Assembly (NCBI GenBank): GCA_036023115.1
Contig: JAYKKT010000086.1
Location: 17,833,501 to 17,897,500 of the forward strand
Direction of reading: 5' to 3'
Source: Brasenia schreberi
Taxonomy: Eukaryota > Streptophyta > Magnoliopsida > Nymphaeales > Cabombaceae
DNA length: 64,000 bases
Numbering within the stretch: the first letter of the stretch is position 1; each line of letters opens with the position of its first letter. The position numbers and the translations under genes are program-made. Shown here in pieces: positions 47,803-60,169 of the stretch. Under the pieces are notes generated by a model. It had not been told where the DNA came from, searched no databases, and saw only the letters and a list, made by a program, of their open reading frames with translations.

Positions 47803-48810
47803 TAGCAACCAAATTCACATACCTTATGGTTTTATGAGTCTATAATGAGCCACCCTATTTGTTCATGTCGAGACAATTCTCTCTTTACATGAGTTCAACT
47901 ATTGCTCTTTAACACAAGAGAGTAGAGAAAGAAATTTTTTCTACTTTGATTTTATTACCTTTATTGCCTTCTTGTAACCGCTCTCATCTAATAAGTAGAT
48001 CTTCCTCCAACCTACACCAAACATACTCATCATCTCTTTATTTTTTATCAATTTGATAATAAATGCTTAAATATTTGTTGTTATAAACTATCCATATAAA
48101 AAGTATGTCACATATTGAAATATTATTTGGATGACATTTACCAAATCTAGATCACGATCATTGTAAATGACACATGAAAATGTATTTTGTATGCATAACT
48201 CTCTCACATACCTCAACACCCAAACATAATTATCTTATTTTTTTATACTCATAAAAGTGAAGGCTACAGAGAAGTTCTTAAAGGTTTATGTGAACCTAAT
48301 GACTTCAAGAAAATGTATCTTATATCTGTAAAATGCGAAATATATATAACCGTTACATACTATGTATGGGTGAACATTATAAAATAAAAGTGAACAACTT
48401 ATGTGTTTGTCTTATATGTGCTATGAGATTCCCAACAAAAGTATGTTTTCAAGACCTAGAGGGTGGTTATGTGTTATATTCACTACATTCAACTTCCAAT
48501 AAGCATTGATGTACCTTCTTCTCTGTATAAAAATTGATAGTCTACGCTCTTACGATTCATCCACCTACTATTTTTAACATTAATATTTTTACTCACTCTA
48601 TATTTGTCACTCTTTTCACACCTATGTCATACCTTGCTTATTAATCTTTTACTCTTTGAACAAAAAATAACAATAAGAATATTATGCATATCGCAAAATT
48701 TCTTACATACTCAGTCAGGTCATTATGATTCATAAACACATCCTCTATAAAAAATATGAGTGAACAATCAAGTTCATCACCTTGCAATCAACAAACTATT
48801 TTTCTACTTC
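46600..48810 (-). mobile_element. Mutator-like (MULE/FAR1-type) transposase relic
   Basis: Minus-strand pieces in the order of a MULE transposase. An N-terminal DNA-binding part ends with WKLNVVNITHNHPLG (about 48520-48470), corresponding to the WxLxVVxGVHNHP motif. The catalytic core has FSVAFTFMSIKK, NYVWVLRYVRELC (about 48260-48195) and NDRDLDLVNVIQIIFQYVT (about 48165-48110), which contains the second Asp block. A SWIM-like C-terminal zinc-finger remnant lies at about 47560-47380, with readings like VVHCDIHVGYIFLLKSDKSLYLSTI where Cys residues are largely lost. Stops and frameshifts are frequent. The part left of 47350 is unreadable. Terminal inverted repeats were not found. Confidence 0.7.
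47764..47799. repeat. (TA)n microsatellite
   Basis: About 36 bp of pure TA repeat inside the MULE relic. Confidence 0.95.
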
Positions 48811-48819
48811 ACAGATGTA

Positions 48820-51800
48820 GAATTGAAAATTTCACTCCAAACCTATTTAGATACTTGAAACAAACTTCTTAACCTACTTCATTTATGTGCGAGCATGCAA
48901 GATAGTTTCCAAAACTAGCAAAGTATTAAATCTGACTTTGTGGGTGATTGTGGCTAAGTGAGATTTTTTTGCCTTATAACTTCTTGAACCGATGCTTAAG
49001 GGTCCGCTTAGGTGCTTTGAGGATTCATTTGTGTAGGTGTGATTTCAAATCCACTTTAAGAAAAATCTGAGAAACTTTATCAAATTCATGTACCAAGTAT
49101 TTTGAACCAAAATTTTGCTAAGTTCTCAAAAACAGAAACTAGTTCTGTTTTCAAACATTGATTTTTGATTTTTTTTTAATAACTTTCGAATCTCCAAAAA
49201 TCATGAAAAATTTATAGTGAACAGACTCAAATGTGAAGATTCTGAAAATATTTTTATTTTATTTTTGGGTATTGTGATTATTCAGAATTAAAACCGTGAA
49301 GTGTCTCTACTGAGACACTTGAAATTCTACTATTATAGAAATATAGAGACCTAAAGAAAGGTACGTATCTTAGTGCACAAAGTTTTAATTTTTATTAACT
49401 TAGTTTTGTTAGAAAGCTATGGACGTAATGAACCAAGTTTCACTGCACACAGAGTTATGGGATAATTACCAAAGCTCTATTACAAGAAATACAATTTTGA
49501 CAAAGTTGGTTCTGAATTTTCCCGATCTTACACACTTTTAATTTCATGGTTGTACGACCCTAAAATTCTTGAAAATTTTGTCTTATATGAGTTAGTGTGT
49601 GAAGATTAAGTGTTTCAAGTTTAAGGTCAATCAGAATAGAGATGTGGAAATGAAAAAAAAACATAAGACATATACAAAAATATTGAAAACAAATTTTTTG
49701 TGTTTACAACATACGTGATGCATTCATCCGAGATTAAATGGAATAATCACAACAAACTTAAAGTAAATTGCTGAAGGAAAATGAATGTAAATGTATATAT
49801 TAGCTTAAGCATAGAGAGGGTTAGGAGTTATAGGAGTTTATAGAATATATAGAGGTAGAGAATCAAGAAAGCAAACAAGTAGAGTGCTTAAACATGAAAC
49901 AAAATTGGCAACATATCTACTTGATATTACAACATGAGGGAGACAAAGCTCCATTAATATAACCCCTTTCTTAAATTAAATATAAAAAAGATAATCAAAA
50001 TTAACAAGGGAAGAGAAGAGCTTACTTACCAACCCTCCAAGAAAAATCAGACACAAGAGGGATAGTCCCCTTCCTCTTCTACTTTCACTCTCGTCTTCTT
50101 CTCTTTTCTCTTTCTCTCTAATTGTAGCAATTTCTACCTATCCTAGACTCTCTACATATCCTCCCCTCTTGCTTGTGAACTCCTTCAATTCTAGAAATGA
50201 GCCCCCACAAGGCCTCTATTTATAGGCAAAGAGAGAAGTTTTCTAGAGCCTTCCTTGATGTGGATTGGTGGGCTCTTTTTTAGTCCAAACTTGATCCAAC
50301 TTTATTGTTGGCCACATGGGCTTACGTGAGCCTTAGAGTGGTCCTTCTTGTGTCAATGTGGGTGAATTAAGTTGGTCAAGGTATGTGTGTCCAACCAAGT
50401 AGGTTCGGTTATAATCGGCTAGCATGTGTTGTGTCAAATGCTGAGTTCGGTCAAGGATGTTTGATCAAGGTATGTATGTTCAAAGTTTATTTGGTTAGGT
50501 AATGCCAAAGTGGTTTGATCAAGATATGTTTGACCAATTAAAGGGAGGATGGATTGGCCATGGTGGGTTTGATCGGCCAGGTACATTAGGTATGGTCGGT
50601 TGAACTTTGTGAAAACCGTTGACTTGATGATCTTGTCTTGGTTCTCTTGTATTGGCTGAATTGTGGCTCACCTTTATATGTCATTATCAACCCACCATTT
50701 GCTTGATTTCATTTGAGCTTTAATTGACTTACATTTAAACTTGATATGAACCTCCTTTGTCCCACTTTAGTCATGATATGTTTCATGCTCTTCTTAGCCA
50801 TTCAGTTCGAACTTGATGCTTTAAATGAGTTCTAACATTTATTTGAATCCACCTTGCATGCTTGAGCAAAGTCCCCTTCTTCATGGAGCTTTGCCTAGAT
50901 GAGTCCCATTGGTCTAATTGAGGTATGTGAGCTTGGCTCAACCGCTGTCTTGATCTTCATGACTATCCGATTTATTTTTATCCTTGTTTGACTTGGGCTG
51001 CATCTCTTTTCATTTATGGTTTCAAATATTTTTTTTGGATTATTTAAAAGCATTTCATTTTAAAATATATTTGAAAACATTGAGTTTTATCGAAATCTTC
51101 AAATATTCTTTTCTTTGAAAACAATTGAGTTACATTCCTAGTTTTTGTTTGCACGGATGACCTACTTTCGATCCATGAGTTAGTATTTACCGTTTCAACC
51201 ACTTTAACCCTTTGTTGGGTGTAGGATGTCAGTCCAATTTAACCCTTGATGGGTGTTGGGTCCCGGATTAGAACTATCTTCAATCAGGCGAGTTTTTAAG
51301 GCCTGATTTGAATTTGATTTTAATATTTTGCTTTAAAAGGTTTTTGTAATTTTATGAATTTAATATTTTGCAAACATTTTGTGGGTTTGGTTCCCAATGC
51401 CTCATTTCTATTTATTTTTTTGAAGAAAATTGTTTGAAACAATCATTTCTATAGATGAAATCATTTGAACATACATAATGTACCAATTTGGGCTTGAGGG
51501 CAAAACAATCATTTTCTTGGCTCTTTGTCAAAATTGTATTTTTTTGAGATGAGTGTAATTTACCTTTATTTTGAGACTGCTACAAAATTTTGGTACAAAA
51601 ATGAGTTCATTTAAGGTGTCTTTATTTGAAAATCCTTAAAAGACCGAAAACCACAATTTTTTCTTGAAAAACAAAATTTCTAAACAAACAAATTATTTTA
51701 AGAAAAGTTTTGGGTGTCTAGAACTGACCAACCAATTAATGAATAAATCATCCAATGCAATACAACTTTTATTCTCTTCACTCTCGGTATAATAAATACT

Positions 51801-52400
51801 TTAATCAGTCAATCGTATTCTCCAAATGCGTTCCATCATAATTATTGAAGAGAGACACACCTATACCATATTTTGAATCAAAATTCTAGTAAGTGAATCT
51901 TTCGACACAAAATAGTGAAACATCAACAAAAATAAAAATATAAAAATGTAAGACAACTTATAAAAAAAATATGAAGATATTAGTAAAAACTAATCTCTCA
52001 TAAGAAGAGCTCCTTACTTTTTTTTTTATTTCTTTTTCTTATTTCATTTTACTTTGGTGAAGTTCGTAACAAAATCATTGAATACTCGTTGGTTTGAAGA
52101 AAACAATCATATCTCAACCGACGAAATGCTGGCAAAAAGAAAGATCGCTCGAATTGAGTGTAGAGAGGAGACACAAATTAACGGAGGAGTATTTTGAGTA
52201 TTTTTAATTTGTGAGGTGCATACAGTAATCTCGATTTTCCAAAGGTTTTGGAGTTGTACGACACTCTAGAAAGAAAAGTAACCGTTAAACCCTAAACCCC
52301 CAAAACCCCAACGAATATAGAGAAACCTCTCTCTATGGCCTAAACCCAGTGAAACCCCGACGTATCGAGAGAAACCCATCTCTGCTTTCGTTCTGTCTCT
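48820..52400. other. No gene recognised; possible decayed LTR near 50.2 kb
   Basis: Long AT-rich stretch with only short frames. At 50212-50235 a minus-strand CCTATAAATAGAGGCC looks like an LTR-type TATA region, and the sequence downstream (50240-51300) has many TTGGTCAAG/TTGATCAAG-type short repeats. At 51205-51275 TTTAACCCTT.TGTTGGGTG-like phrases occur twice. No second LTR was found. The last 400 bp before 52410 would be the NOL6 promoter side. Confidence 0.35.
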
Positions 52401-54443
52401 GTCTCTCAGATGGAAGCGGACACAATTAGTTTCAAGGTTGAGCAGCTCCTCAAAGAGGTTGAGGTGGATTATTCATCCGGCAAGAAGCCTCTTCATGATG
52501 TGTTATCAGCTATTGAGCAAACTCTTATTAGTATCTCGGAGAAAAAGGTCCCCATTTCCCACTCTTTCCCTCAGCTTCCCCCACATATCGGCCGTGTCTT
52601 TGATCCGCTCTTCTTGTTACTCTACTTAGTATTTCGGTGAGGACTTCTTGGACCATAGGTATCATGCAAAAAGGTGCTTGTATCTTGCTGTCATTGGGAG
52701 GGAATTAAAATTCTGTGAAATTGTTCGGAAAGTAGAATGGACAGCCTTTCAGAACGAAGCCGCAAACCAATTTTGACTGCACATTTAGGCATGTCTATAA
52801 ATCCTCTTTTTCTCATTGCACCCCTCTCTCATTTACAATTATGCGTAATTTAAACATCGCTTGCTAAATTGAGATCTTGCATCATGTACGAAAGCTATGT
52901 AAGTTGATCTTCTTAACTGGTCCTACACAATTTCTTTCCCAGTCCGTTTTCCATGCAAAAATTCTTTGTTTAAAATTTAGAACATTGTTATGATTTATTT
53001 CTTAAACTATTATTGGAAGCTTTGGTAGTTGGAAACAGGTGCAATGGTGCATTTTGGTATAGTGTGAACTGCATGCTTTACTTTATTGGCGTTGGCAACT
53101 GTATGATTAGAGTTTGTATGAGATTGATCCTTTCAATTTCGCAGCTATGGATCGTGGACCAGCTTCAGAACTTCTTGATAGGATAATCCCAACTGTAACT
53201 AGTGTTTTTGCAATTTCAAAATTAAGTTTAAGCCACAATAACCTACATGCTGCAAGTCAAGGTGTTCATCAAGGTCCTAAAGATTTTATTCTTTCTTTCT
53301 TATTATGAAATGTTGCCAATGAATGTTCTCCATCTATTGTGAAATACAGTTGATCTGTGTGAAGTGTTAAAATGTATTTGTTTCACATGAATTTCCTTGA
53401 AAACACAGTCTCACTCTATGCCAAATTACAACCATAGCATATTGGAAGATATGCTATTAGAGAAAATTGCAGAATTCGTGAAAAATATTTTTCTTGGGTG
53501 GAAGGACTTAGGACAAGCTCTAGTTCTGCTCAAAGTATGTAGTCAGAATCCAATAATTGAGGCTATGGCATTCTTTTAGAAGGATATGGTAGGAGAATGC
53601 AATGTGAAAATTTGATTCTCCATGCACAATTATTTGTTCATCACACACAATTCTTAAGCTTATAAACTATTTCCACATGGAGTTTGTGCCATTGTATTAA
53701 TCATCATTTGTTGGAGCCTTCACTTTTTCTTCATAGTAAGGCATTGCTTAATTTGGATGGTTTGTTTTGTATATTGATACTAATGAAAAGTTGTCTCATT
53801 GTTGATGATTAGGTATTTTTTATCGTAACATGAAAATCTTGTTTGCAATGTGTATTTCAAGCATGTGACGAAATTTAGCTTTGATAAGTGTAGGTTTGTA
53901 CTAGAAACAAAAGTTCAATATATATTCATGCATGACAGCCTGAATGGATTCCTTTTATCCGTCATAGTAGCATATCTTACTACAGAAGCTTGTGGGAGTC
54001 ATGTCAAAAGGTCTATGAAACCAATCCAGATCTTTCGAGTCACGCTGGACTTTATTGGTAAGCCCATCTCTAATGTGTGCTTGCAAATAATGCTGTGTAC
54101 TTGTATATTTTGAGTTACTTTTGCCTATTTGAATTATTGTCTTTCTTTCTATTCATTTATATTTCTTAATCTTTGATGGATCTTATCTGATGAAAGGGCT
54201 TTATGGGGACATTTTGTAGCAATGGTATTAGCCTATTAGGTGATGAAAGCTTAACCACCCAACATCGACTTTTAGTTATGGATTTACAAATAAAAAAAAT
54301 GGATGAAGAAGAAAAGAGTGCATCGAGCTATTCAGACTAAATGGTGGAACCTCAAAAGCAAGAAAGAATATATATTTAAATAGAAAGTCCTTCAAGGGGA
54401 TGTTTGGAATTATGTTGGTACACTCTGTGATATATGGAACAAT

Positions 54444-54839
54444 ATGGCTATACATATTAGGAAAGTGGCAAAAGATGTGTTAGGTGTATCTAAGGGAGGT
54501 GTACCGGCACAAAAAGAAGCTTGGTGGTGGAGTGAAGTAGTGCAAAACAAAATCAAGGCAAAGAGGGCATGTTACAAATTACATTATGCTAAGAAAACTA
54601 GTGAAACTTTAGAGGCTTATATGAAAGCAAAGAAGGAAGTGAAAAAGACCGTGAGTGAAGCAAAAGCTAAAATTTGGGAGAATTTATATAAAAAACTCAA
54701 CTCAAAAGAGGGTGAAAGAGATATTTTTAGGATAGCTAGGGCTAGAGATAAGAAAACTAAAGATCTTAATTATGTTAGATGCATTAAAGATGAGGATGAA
54801 AAAATTCTAGTGGCAAATGATGATATAAGAAATAGATGA
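54444..54839 (+). pseudogene. LINE ORF fragment, endonuclease-RT linker
   Basis: 131-codon open piece of the RTE polyprotein. It is very Lys-rich, with VLGVSKGGVPAQKEAWWWSE at the start and DLNYVRCIKDEDEKIL near the end. It is interrupted by TGA at 54837. Confidence 0.85.
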
Positions 54840-55814
54840 AAAAACTATTTTTATAAGCTTTTTAATGAAAATAAAGATATTAGTATTAGCTTAGGAGAGT
54901 TAGTCAAATCATAAAAGTATATAAACCACAATTTTTGGCGATGTATTCAAAAGAATGAAGTTAAAGAGGCTCTTAAACATATGAAGGGTGGTAAATCTGT
55001 AGGATCAGATAATATTCCTATAGAAGTTTGGAAAATACTAGGAGAAATAGGAATCACTTGGCTCACAAGACTACTTAATGAAATATAGAAAAACCAAAAA
55101 ATGCCCGAGGAATTTTGAGCAAGTACACTTATACCAATATATAAGAACAAGGGAGGCATTCAAAATTGTGCAAATTATCGAGGTATCAAGTTAATGAGTC
55201 ATACTATGAAATTGTGGGAAAGAATTATCAAATGTAGGTTAAGATAAGTATCAAGTACAATAGAAAACCAATTTGGATTCATGGGAGGCAGATCTACTGT
55301 TGAAGCGATTCACCTTTTGAGACGTCTTATGGAACATTTTAGAGCAGAAAAGAAAGACCTTCACATGATATTTATTAATCTAGATAAAGCTTATGGTAGG
55401 GTACCGAAGGAGGTTCTTTGGAGAACTTTGAAAAAAAGAGGTATACATTAATCTTATAAGAGACACATACGATGGTACAAAAACATGTGTGAGGACTCAT
55501 GAAGGAATGACAGACTTCTTTGAATTTAATATTGGGTTACATTAAGGATCAACTTTAAGTCTATACTTATTTATAATGGTGATTGATGAGTTAACAAAAC
55601 ATATTCAAGATGAAGTGCCTTGGTGTATGTAATTTGCAGATGACATTGTGTTAGTGGAAGAGTCTAAGAAAAAAGTTAATAGAAAATTGGAACTATGGAG
55701 AGAAGCATTAAAAAGCAAAGGCCTCCGACTTAGTAGAACAAAGAAAAAATATATGGAATGTAAATTTGATCATTTGGTTACTTCAGAGGACATAGAAATT
55801 AAAATTGGCACACA

Positions 55815-56402
55815 TTGCATCCCCAAAAGGAAAGTTTTAAATACCTAGGGTCATTTTTTCAGAGGGATGGAAGAATTGATGGAGATGTTACGCATAGAAT
55901 TAATGCTGGTTGGTTAAAATGGAGAGGAGCATCAGGTATTCTTTGTGATAAGAAGATACCATTAAAGTTAAAAGGTAAATATTATAGAGCAACAATTAGG
56001 TCTGCCATGTTTTATGGTTCTGAGTGGGCAGTTAATCATCAACATGTACAAAAGATGTCAGTGACAAAAATAAAGATGTTGAGACGGATGAGTGGTCATA
56101 CAAGAAAAGACCGTATACATAATGAGGTTATTATAAACAAATTAGGAGTGACACCAATAGAAGATAAAATGAGAGAATATCGTTTAAGATGGTTTGGACA
56201 TATAGAAAGAAGATCAAAAGAAGAACCTATAAGAAGGTATGAAAAACTAAATTTGGAAAGTATTAAAAGAGTTAGAGGACAACCACAAAAGTGTTGGAAA
56301 GAAACAATAAAGAATGATCTAGATTATTGTGAGTTAAATGCTAACATGGCACACAATAGGGATCTGTGGAAACAAAGAATCCATGTAGCCGGCCCCGTCT
56401 AG
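55815..56402 (+). pseudogene. LINE ORF fragment, RT thumb and C-terminal domain
   Basis: 195-codon open piece holding KYLGSFFQRDGRIDGDVTHR, LKLKGKYYRATIRSAMFYGS, RRMSGHTRKDRIHNEVI, and RLRWFGHIERRSKEEPIRR. It ends with a natural stop 40 bp before the element's 3' tail. The frame joins the upstream RT piece (55648-55848) by a frameshift near 55840. The conserved Cys after GSEW, usual in the family, is missing. Confidence 0.88.
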
Positions 56403-56806
56403 TATGGGAAAAGGCTTAGTTGCTGTTGTTGTTGTTGTTTGTTGGTATTAGGTGATGAAAATGTTTGATATTTTGTAGTAGTGAGATACTTATCACTGGA
56501 GAGCTTCAATTAATTTTGATCAGTTTAAGGGTTTTGTAGAGATATTTTGTAGCAGTGATGTTAGGTGATTCAAGTGTATGATATATAAAACTATGATGTT
56601 GCTACTCCCTTAACAGTGTGAAAGGGTTCACACAAAGAATTTTATTTGTGTGTAAGATTAAACAAGTTACATTAGTAAGATACTAAGGCACTTAAATGGT
56701 ATCGTTTAGTATGAGGCAGGTGAACTGATAGGGTGCATATAAAAAGTGACAGTTCTTTGTTGCACAACTGCATCAGAAAGTACTCTAAGCAAGTAGTATT
56801 GGTTTA

Positions 56807-56851
56807 ACAACAACAGCTAAATCTTTTCCCATACTAGATGGGGGTCGACTA
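56807..56851 (-). mobile_element. Minimal RTE LINE 3'-end insertion (about 45 bp)
   Basis: Reverse complement of the LINE tail (TCTAGTATGGGAAAAGATTT, then a GTT repeat), flanked by a 20-bp target duplication AAGCAAGTAGTATTGGYTTA (56787-56806 and 56852-56871, one mismatch). Only the extreme 3' end was copied. Confidence 0.88.
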
Positions 56852-58516
56852 AAGCAAGTAGTATTGGCTTATCATGTGTTTATCTTCTTCCCTTGATACT
56901 GTGACACAGTTTTTTCTTTTTCCATTTTTATTTCTGGCACAGGTCATTCATTCTTTTTTTTTTGCCTGCAAGCAGTTCTCTTTTCTTTGTCTATTCTGTT
57001 GTATGACATGCTGGTGAAGTGATGCTTTCCCTTTTTGATTTAACAGCCACATCAAAATTGTTGGACAAAGTTTTGTTCCTTAAACCAATATCCCACCAGA
57101 GTGTCGGAAGAGGTGGATCCCGAGAACCTTATTTTAAAAGGTCTTGCATTCAATGTGCTAAAAGTTCAACCCACGAATCTGGCAAAGAAATGATACTAAC
57201 ACAATCCAGCAACAACTTTTGCATTTTTCCATTTGAGTGATGTGAACCAAGGGGATACTACTGGAAAATATATATGTATATATGATGTTTTTTTATTTAT
57301 GATTGAAAGACTGTTTTTAGGAGTCCAGTTCTGCACAAAGCCTTGCTTTTCTACTTTTGTTCCGTAACTGTTGCTTCACTACTGATAGGAACATAAGAAA
57401 TATGCTCAGCTGTTTGGCATTGTTGTGTGTGATTCATCAGGTTTTAACCTTGCATTTAGAATCACAAGGAGTGCTTTTATGGAGGTATCTTGGAATTCAG
57501 TCATCTCAAGTTATTTTCCACTCTTTTTTTATAGAATTGAAACTTTTGACAATGGAAGATTTCCAACTTCAAGGTGAGGTGATGCGGACTCTTACTTACA
57601 TGGACAAAGAAAGTAATACTGGTTTTGAAGAGATTTTCATTACCAAAGTAGACTTTGCTGCCAAGTTTGATTACTGCACAAGGTATCAAATTGGTCCTCC
57701 AAGTACTTGTTCCTTTATCAACATGTGGCACATTAGTTTACATTTGTTGATGCCATATGTTGAACACTTATATCAAATACCTTGTAAATAAGTTAAATGA
57801 CTTGTGGTTTACATTTCACTTGACAAATTTCTTGGTAAAAATGAAAGCAGATGTGTTTATTGCTTTTGAGATGTGTTCATTGCTTTTTTGTAGAAAGGGT
57901 GTAATAGAGTTCTTTAACTTCCACAATGGTAACCGAGGAATATGATCATTTTAAAAGTCACAGGGTTCTTTTGCATACATTAACTTAACCTTTCCACTGA
58001 AGCACAATATGTCTATAAGAATGACGCAGAAATGTACAGCAGCATTGTCTTGTCCACTCTCTTTGCACTTGTATTGCTAGAAGGTAGATTTGATCAATCT
58101 CCCATTCATCGACTGCATCCATGCATGGTTAAACAGGCAAGTGATATGCTGACATACGTATTGCATTGGGCTTGATGTAAGAACAGAAAAGTGCAGCTCT
58201 GGAATGCCCTCCATTGGGAATGGAAGGTCTCACACCTGAGGTCATGACTTGCTGATGAATTCTCTTGTGCTTTTAGTTGGTGTAACAGTAAGCCATGGTA
58301 TAGCCGGTGTTTCTCTAGATTTTACATTTTCATTCAATGTGAGGTCGTCACACGGTGCAATTGGAAAAACCATGGCTGTCTTGAAGATGTTTTGTGTACT
58401 TGAAAATGACTATTCGCAACATGCTAAAGGGTGGACTTTGGGAAATCTTAATTCTTCCTGTTACCAACAAGCACGAGTGAAAGACTGAACAAAATGGAAA
58501 TTATGCCTTCAGCGTT

Positions 58517-58620
58517 CTTGATTCCAGTTGCTGGAAATTGCATGCCTCAGGCAACCTTCCCAAATGAAAACCATACCTCAAGCCTTGTTGATTCCAGTTG
58601 CTGGAAATTGCATACCTCAG
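58517..58620. repeat. 69-bp tandem duplication
   Basis: CTTGATTCCAGTTGCTGGAA is found at about 58517, and again with one change at about 58586; non-coding part of the NOL6 relic. Confidence 0.8.
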
Positions 58621-58656
58621 ACGACCATATCCATGATTTACTGGAGGGGAGAAAAT

Positions 58657-58893
58657 ACCCATGGTTCCATGGGTGACAAGAATGTCCCTTAAGAGGGTGA
58701 TTGGTTGAAACTTGGAAGGTGTTTGATAGTCTCTAACTTCTCTGCTTGCATTTTGCTTTTAGCAGTTTCCATGGGTGACATACCCATGGTTCCATGGGTG
58801 ACAAGAATGTCCCTTAAGAGGGTGATTGGTTGAAACTTGGAAGGTGTTTGATAGTCTCTAACTTCTCTGCTTGCATATTGCTTTTAGCAGTTT
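58657..58893. repeat. 125-bp tandem duplication
   Basis: Units start at 58657 and 58782 with ACCCATGGTTCCATGGGTG, itself a short palindrome. Nearly identical over about 110 bp, so recent. Confidence 0.88.
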
Positions 58894-59980
58894 TCCCCAC
58901 CCTTGGTTTAGGTGGGGTAGCATGCGTTTTCCCCCCTCTTTGTATGTGATGCAGCACTCCCTGAAAGCTGGTTGTCATGGGAAATGCATTTTTCTTTCTT
59001 CTAGATGGCAAATTCTATTCCAATGTTATTCTGTTGGTTTTATTTTGCTTGATATGTTCAAGGTATAGTCTTGCAACTCAACTTATGTATCTTGTTTCTT
59101 TTATGAACTCATCCATATAACTAGCATTTCGGCATACATCAGTCTTCCCCCCAGGACCTCATCCTCTTGCTTTTGAAAAGATGGCCGAATTGGAATAAGA
59201 AGTCCTTCCAACTTGTATCCAATCAATGGAAGTAATGATTCAGGTAATGATGTTACTGTTTAGTTGGTCATAATGCCCTGGGAGTAATTTCTTTATGATG
59301 ATGCTGATTGGTTTCTTTATTTTAGTTGGAGGGATCAGGAAACTGGCCAGTTGATAATATTGCAGTGGAGAAGACAGTCTTTTTTTCTTTCTTAAGATTG
59401 GATAAAGGTATCTTCTGGAAGTTTTAGTTTGTATTATTGGATGCTTTGATGTGTCTTTTGACATTCTTTGGTTGTCCTACTTTTTTTTTGATTGGTTGGT
59501 CCTTGTTGCAGCTTAGAGAAGCGATGGGGAATGATGTGTATAGCTTCTGAGGTTGAGGTGAATGCCCTAATGTCAGGATATGTATTTCATCTTAGAATAC
59601 TGCATGAGAGAGATATAAGCTTGCTGAAGAATCAAGGTAGGTGCTTTGGGCATACCTGCTCTTTTTTCTAAACCGGAGAAAAGAAATTCCCAATTTGACT
59701 TCGATATATTTTGTGACAGGTGTGAGCAGTCAAATAACAAATACTGTATCTGTGGATAGTGACATCTTGCTCCGAAGTTGCCATTCTTCCCTGCTTAATC
59801 GTTTACTAGGTCGTTACCCCATGTATGGACATATTGTACGGTGAGTTAAAGGTTGTCTAATCTGAACCCTAAGGGTGCGGTTTGCACTGTGGAAAATGGG
59901 GGTTTATAAGGAAAGAGTCAGCTTTTTATTTTTGCATTGAAAAGGCAGCATTCGTTGTGGTCAGTAAGGTTGGAAATTAT

Positions 59981-60080
59981 AAATGATTATTATAAATCAA
60001 AATAAGTAAGAATAAGTTTGAAAATTGTATCAAAACAATAGTAACTTATCCTTACTTATTTTGATTTATAATAATCATTT
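59981..60080. mobile_element. MITE-like 100-bp hairpin
   Basis: 36-bp arms (59981-60016 and 60045-60080) are reverse complements with one mismatch, around a 28-bp loop. Fully AT-rich and non-coding; a miniature inverted-repeat element fits best. It lies directly downstream of the point where the NOL6 homology ends. No clear target duplication. Confidence 0.75.
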
Positions 60081-60110
60081 AGAATTTTTTAAAATGTGGT
60101 AAAACTGATA

Positions 60111-60165
60111 TTAGCCGACCCTGTCTAGTATGGGAAAAGGCTTAGTTGTTGTTGTAGTTGTTGTT
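60111..60165 (+). mobile_element. Minimal RTE LINE 3'-end insertion (about 55 bp)
   Basis: TTAGCCGACCCTGTCTAGTA..GGGAAAAGGCTTAGTTGTTG, equal to the last bases of the LINE at 54249-56445. It is flanked by a 15-bp target duplication GTGGTAAAACTGATA (60096-60110 and 60166-60180). Confidence 0.9.
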
Positions 60166-60169
60166 GTGG

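Larger units (their letters stand above)
54249..56445 (+). mobile_element. RTE-clade LINE, 5'-truncated, in a NOL6 intron
   Basis: Flanked by an exact 15-bp target duplication, TATTAGGTGATGAAA (54234-54248 and 56446-56460). It starts inside the endonuclease end (TTQHRLLVMDL), then WWWSEVVQNKIKAKRACYKL (54523-54582), RCIKDEDEKIL, and the RT with [20 protein letters not shown] (about 55277-55336), an IFINLDKAY piece (about 55370-55395), and FADDIVLVEE (55637-55664). Then come KYLGSFFQRDG, FYGSEW and the C-terminal RLRWFGHIERRSKEE, ending VAGPV-stop at 56402. The tail is CTAGTATGGGAAAAGGCTTA followed by a GTT repeat, typical of plant RTE elements. Several stops in RT (for example at 54838 and 55088). 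Confidence 0.92.
52410..59840 (+). pseudogene. NOL6: NOL6/Nrap nucleolar protein gene, truncated and broken
   Basis: Exon pieces match plant Nrap (nucleolar protein 6, a pre-rRNA processing factor of the small-subunit processome). 52410-52547: VEQLLKEVEVDY. 52630-52792: EDFLDHRYHAKRCLYLAVI and KVEWTAFQNEA. 53145-53270: RIIPTVTSVFAISKL. About 53400-53534: NYNHSILEDMLLE and ALVLLK. About 53870-54057: HDSLNGFLLSVI and IFRVTLDFI. From 57047: ATSKLLDK. 57389-57484: YAQLFGIVVCDSSGFNLAF. About 57560-57682: GFEEIFITKVDF. 59146-59243: PHPLAFEK and CIQSMEVMIQ. 59326-59407: LEGSGNWPVDNIAVEKT. 59512-59636: SGYVFHLRILHERDISLL. 59720-59840: LLRSCHSSLLNRLLGRYPMYG. Lesions: an early exon missing, a one-base deletion near 52775, a 4-bp insertion near 53932, an in-frame TAA near 59198. 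Nothing after 59840, so roughly the last third is absent. Many splice sites are still intact. Confidence 0.85.
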
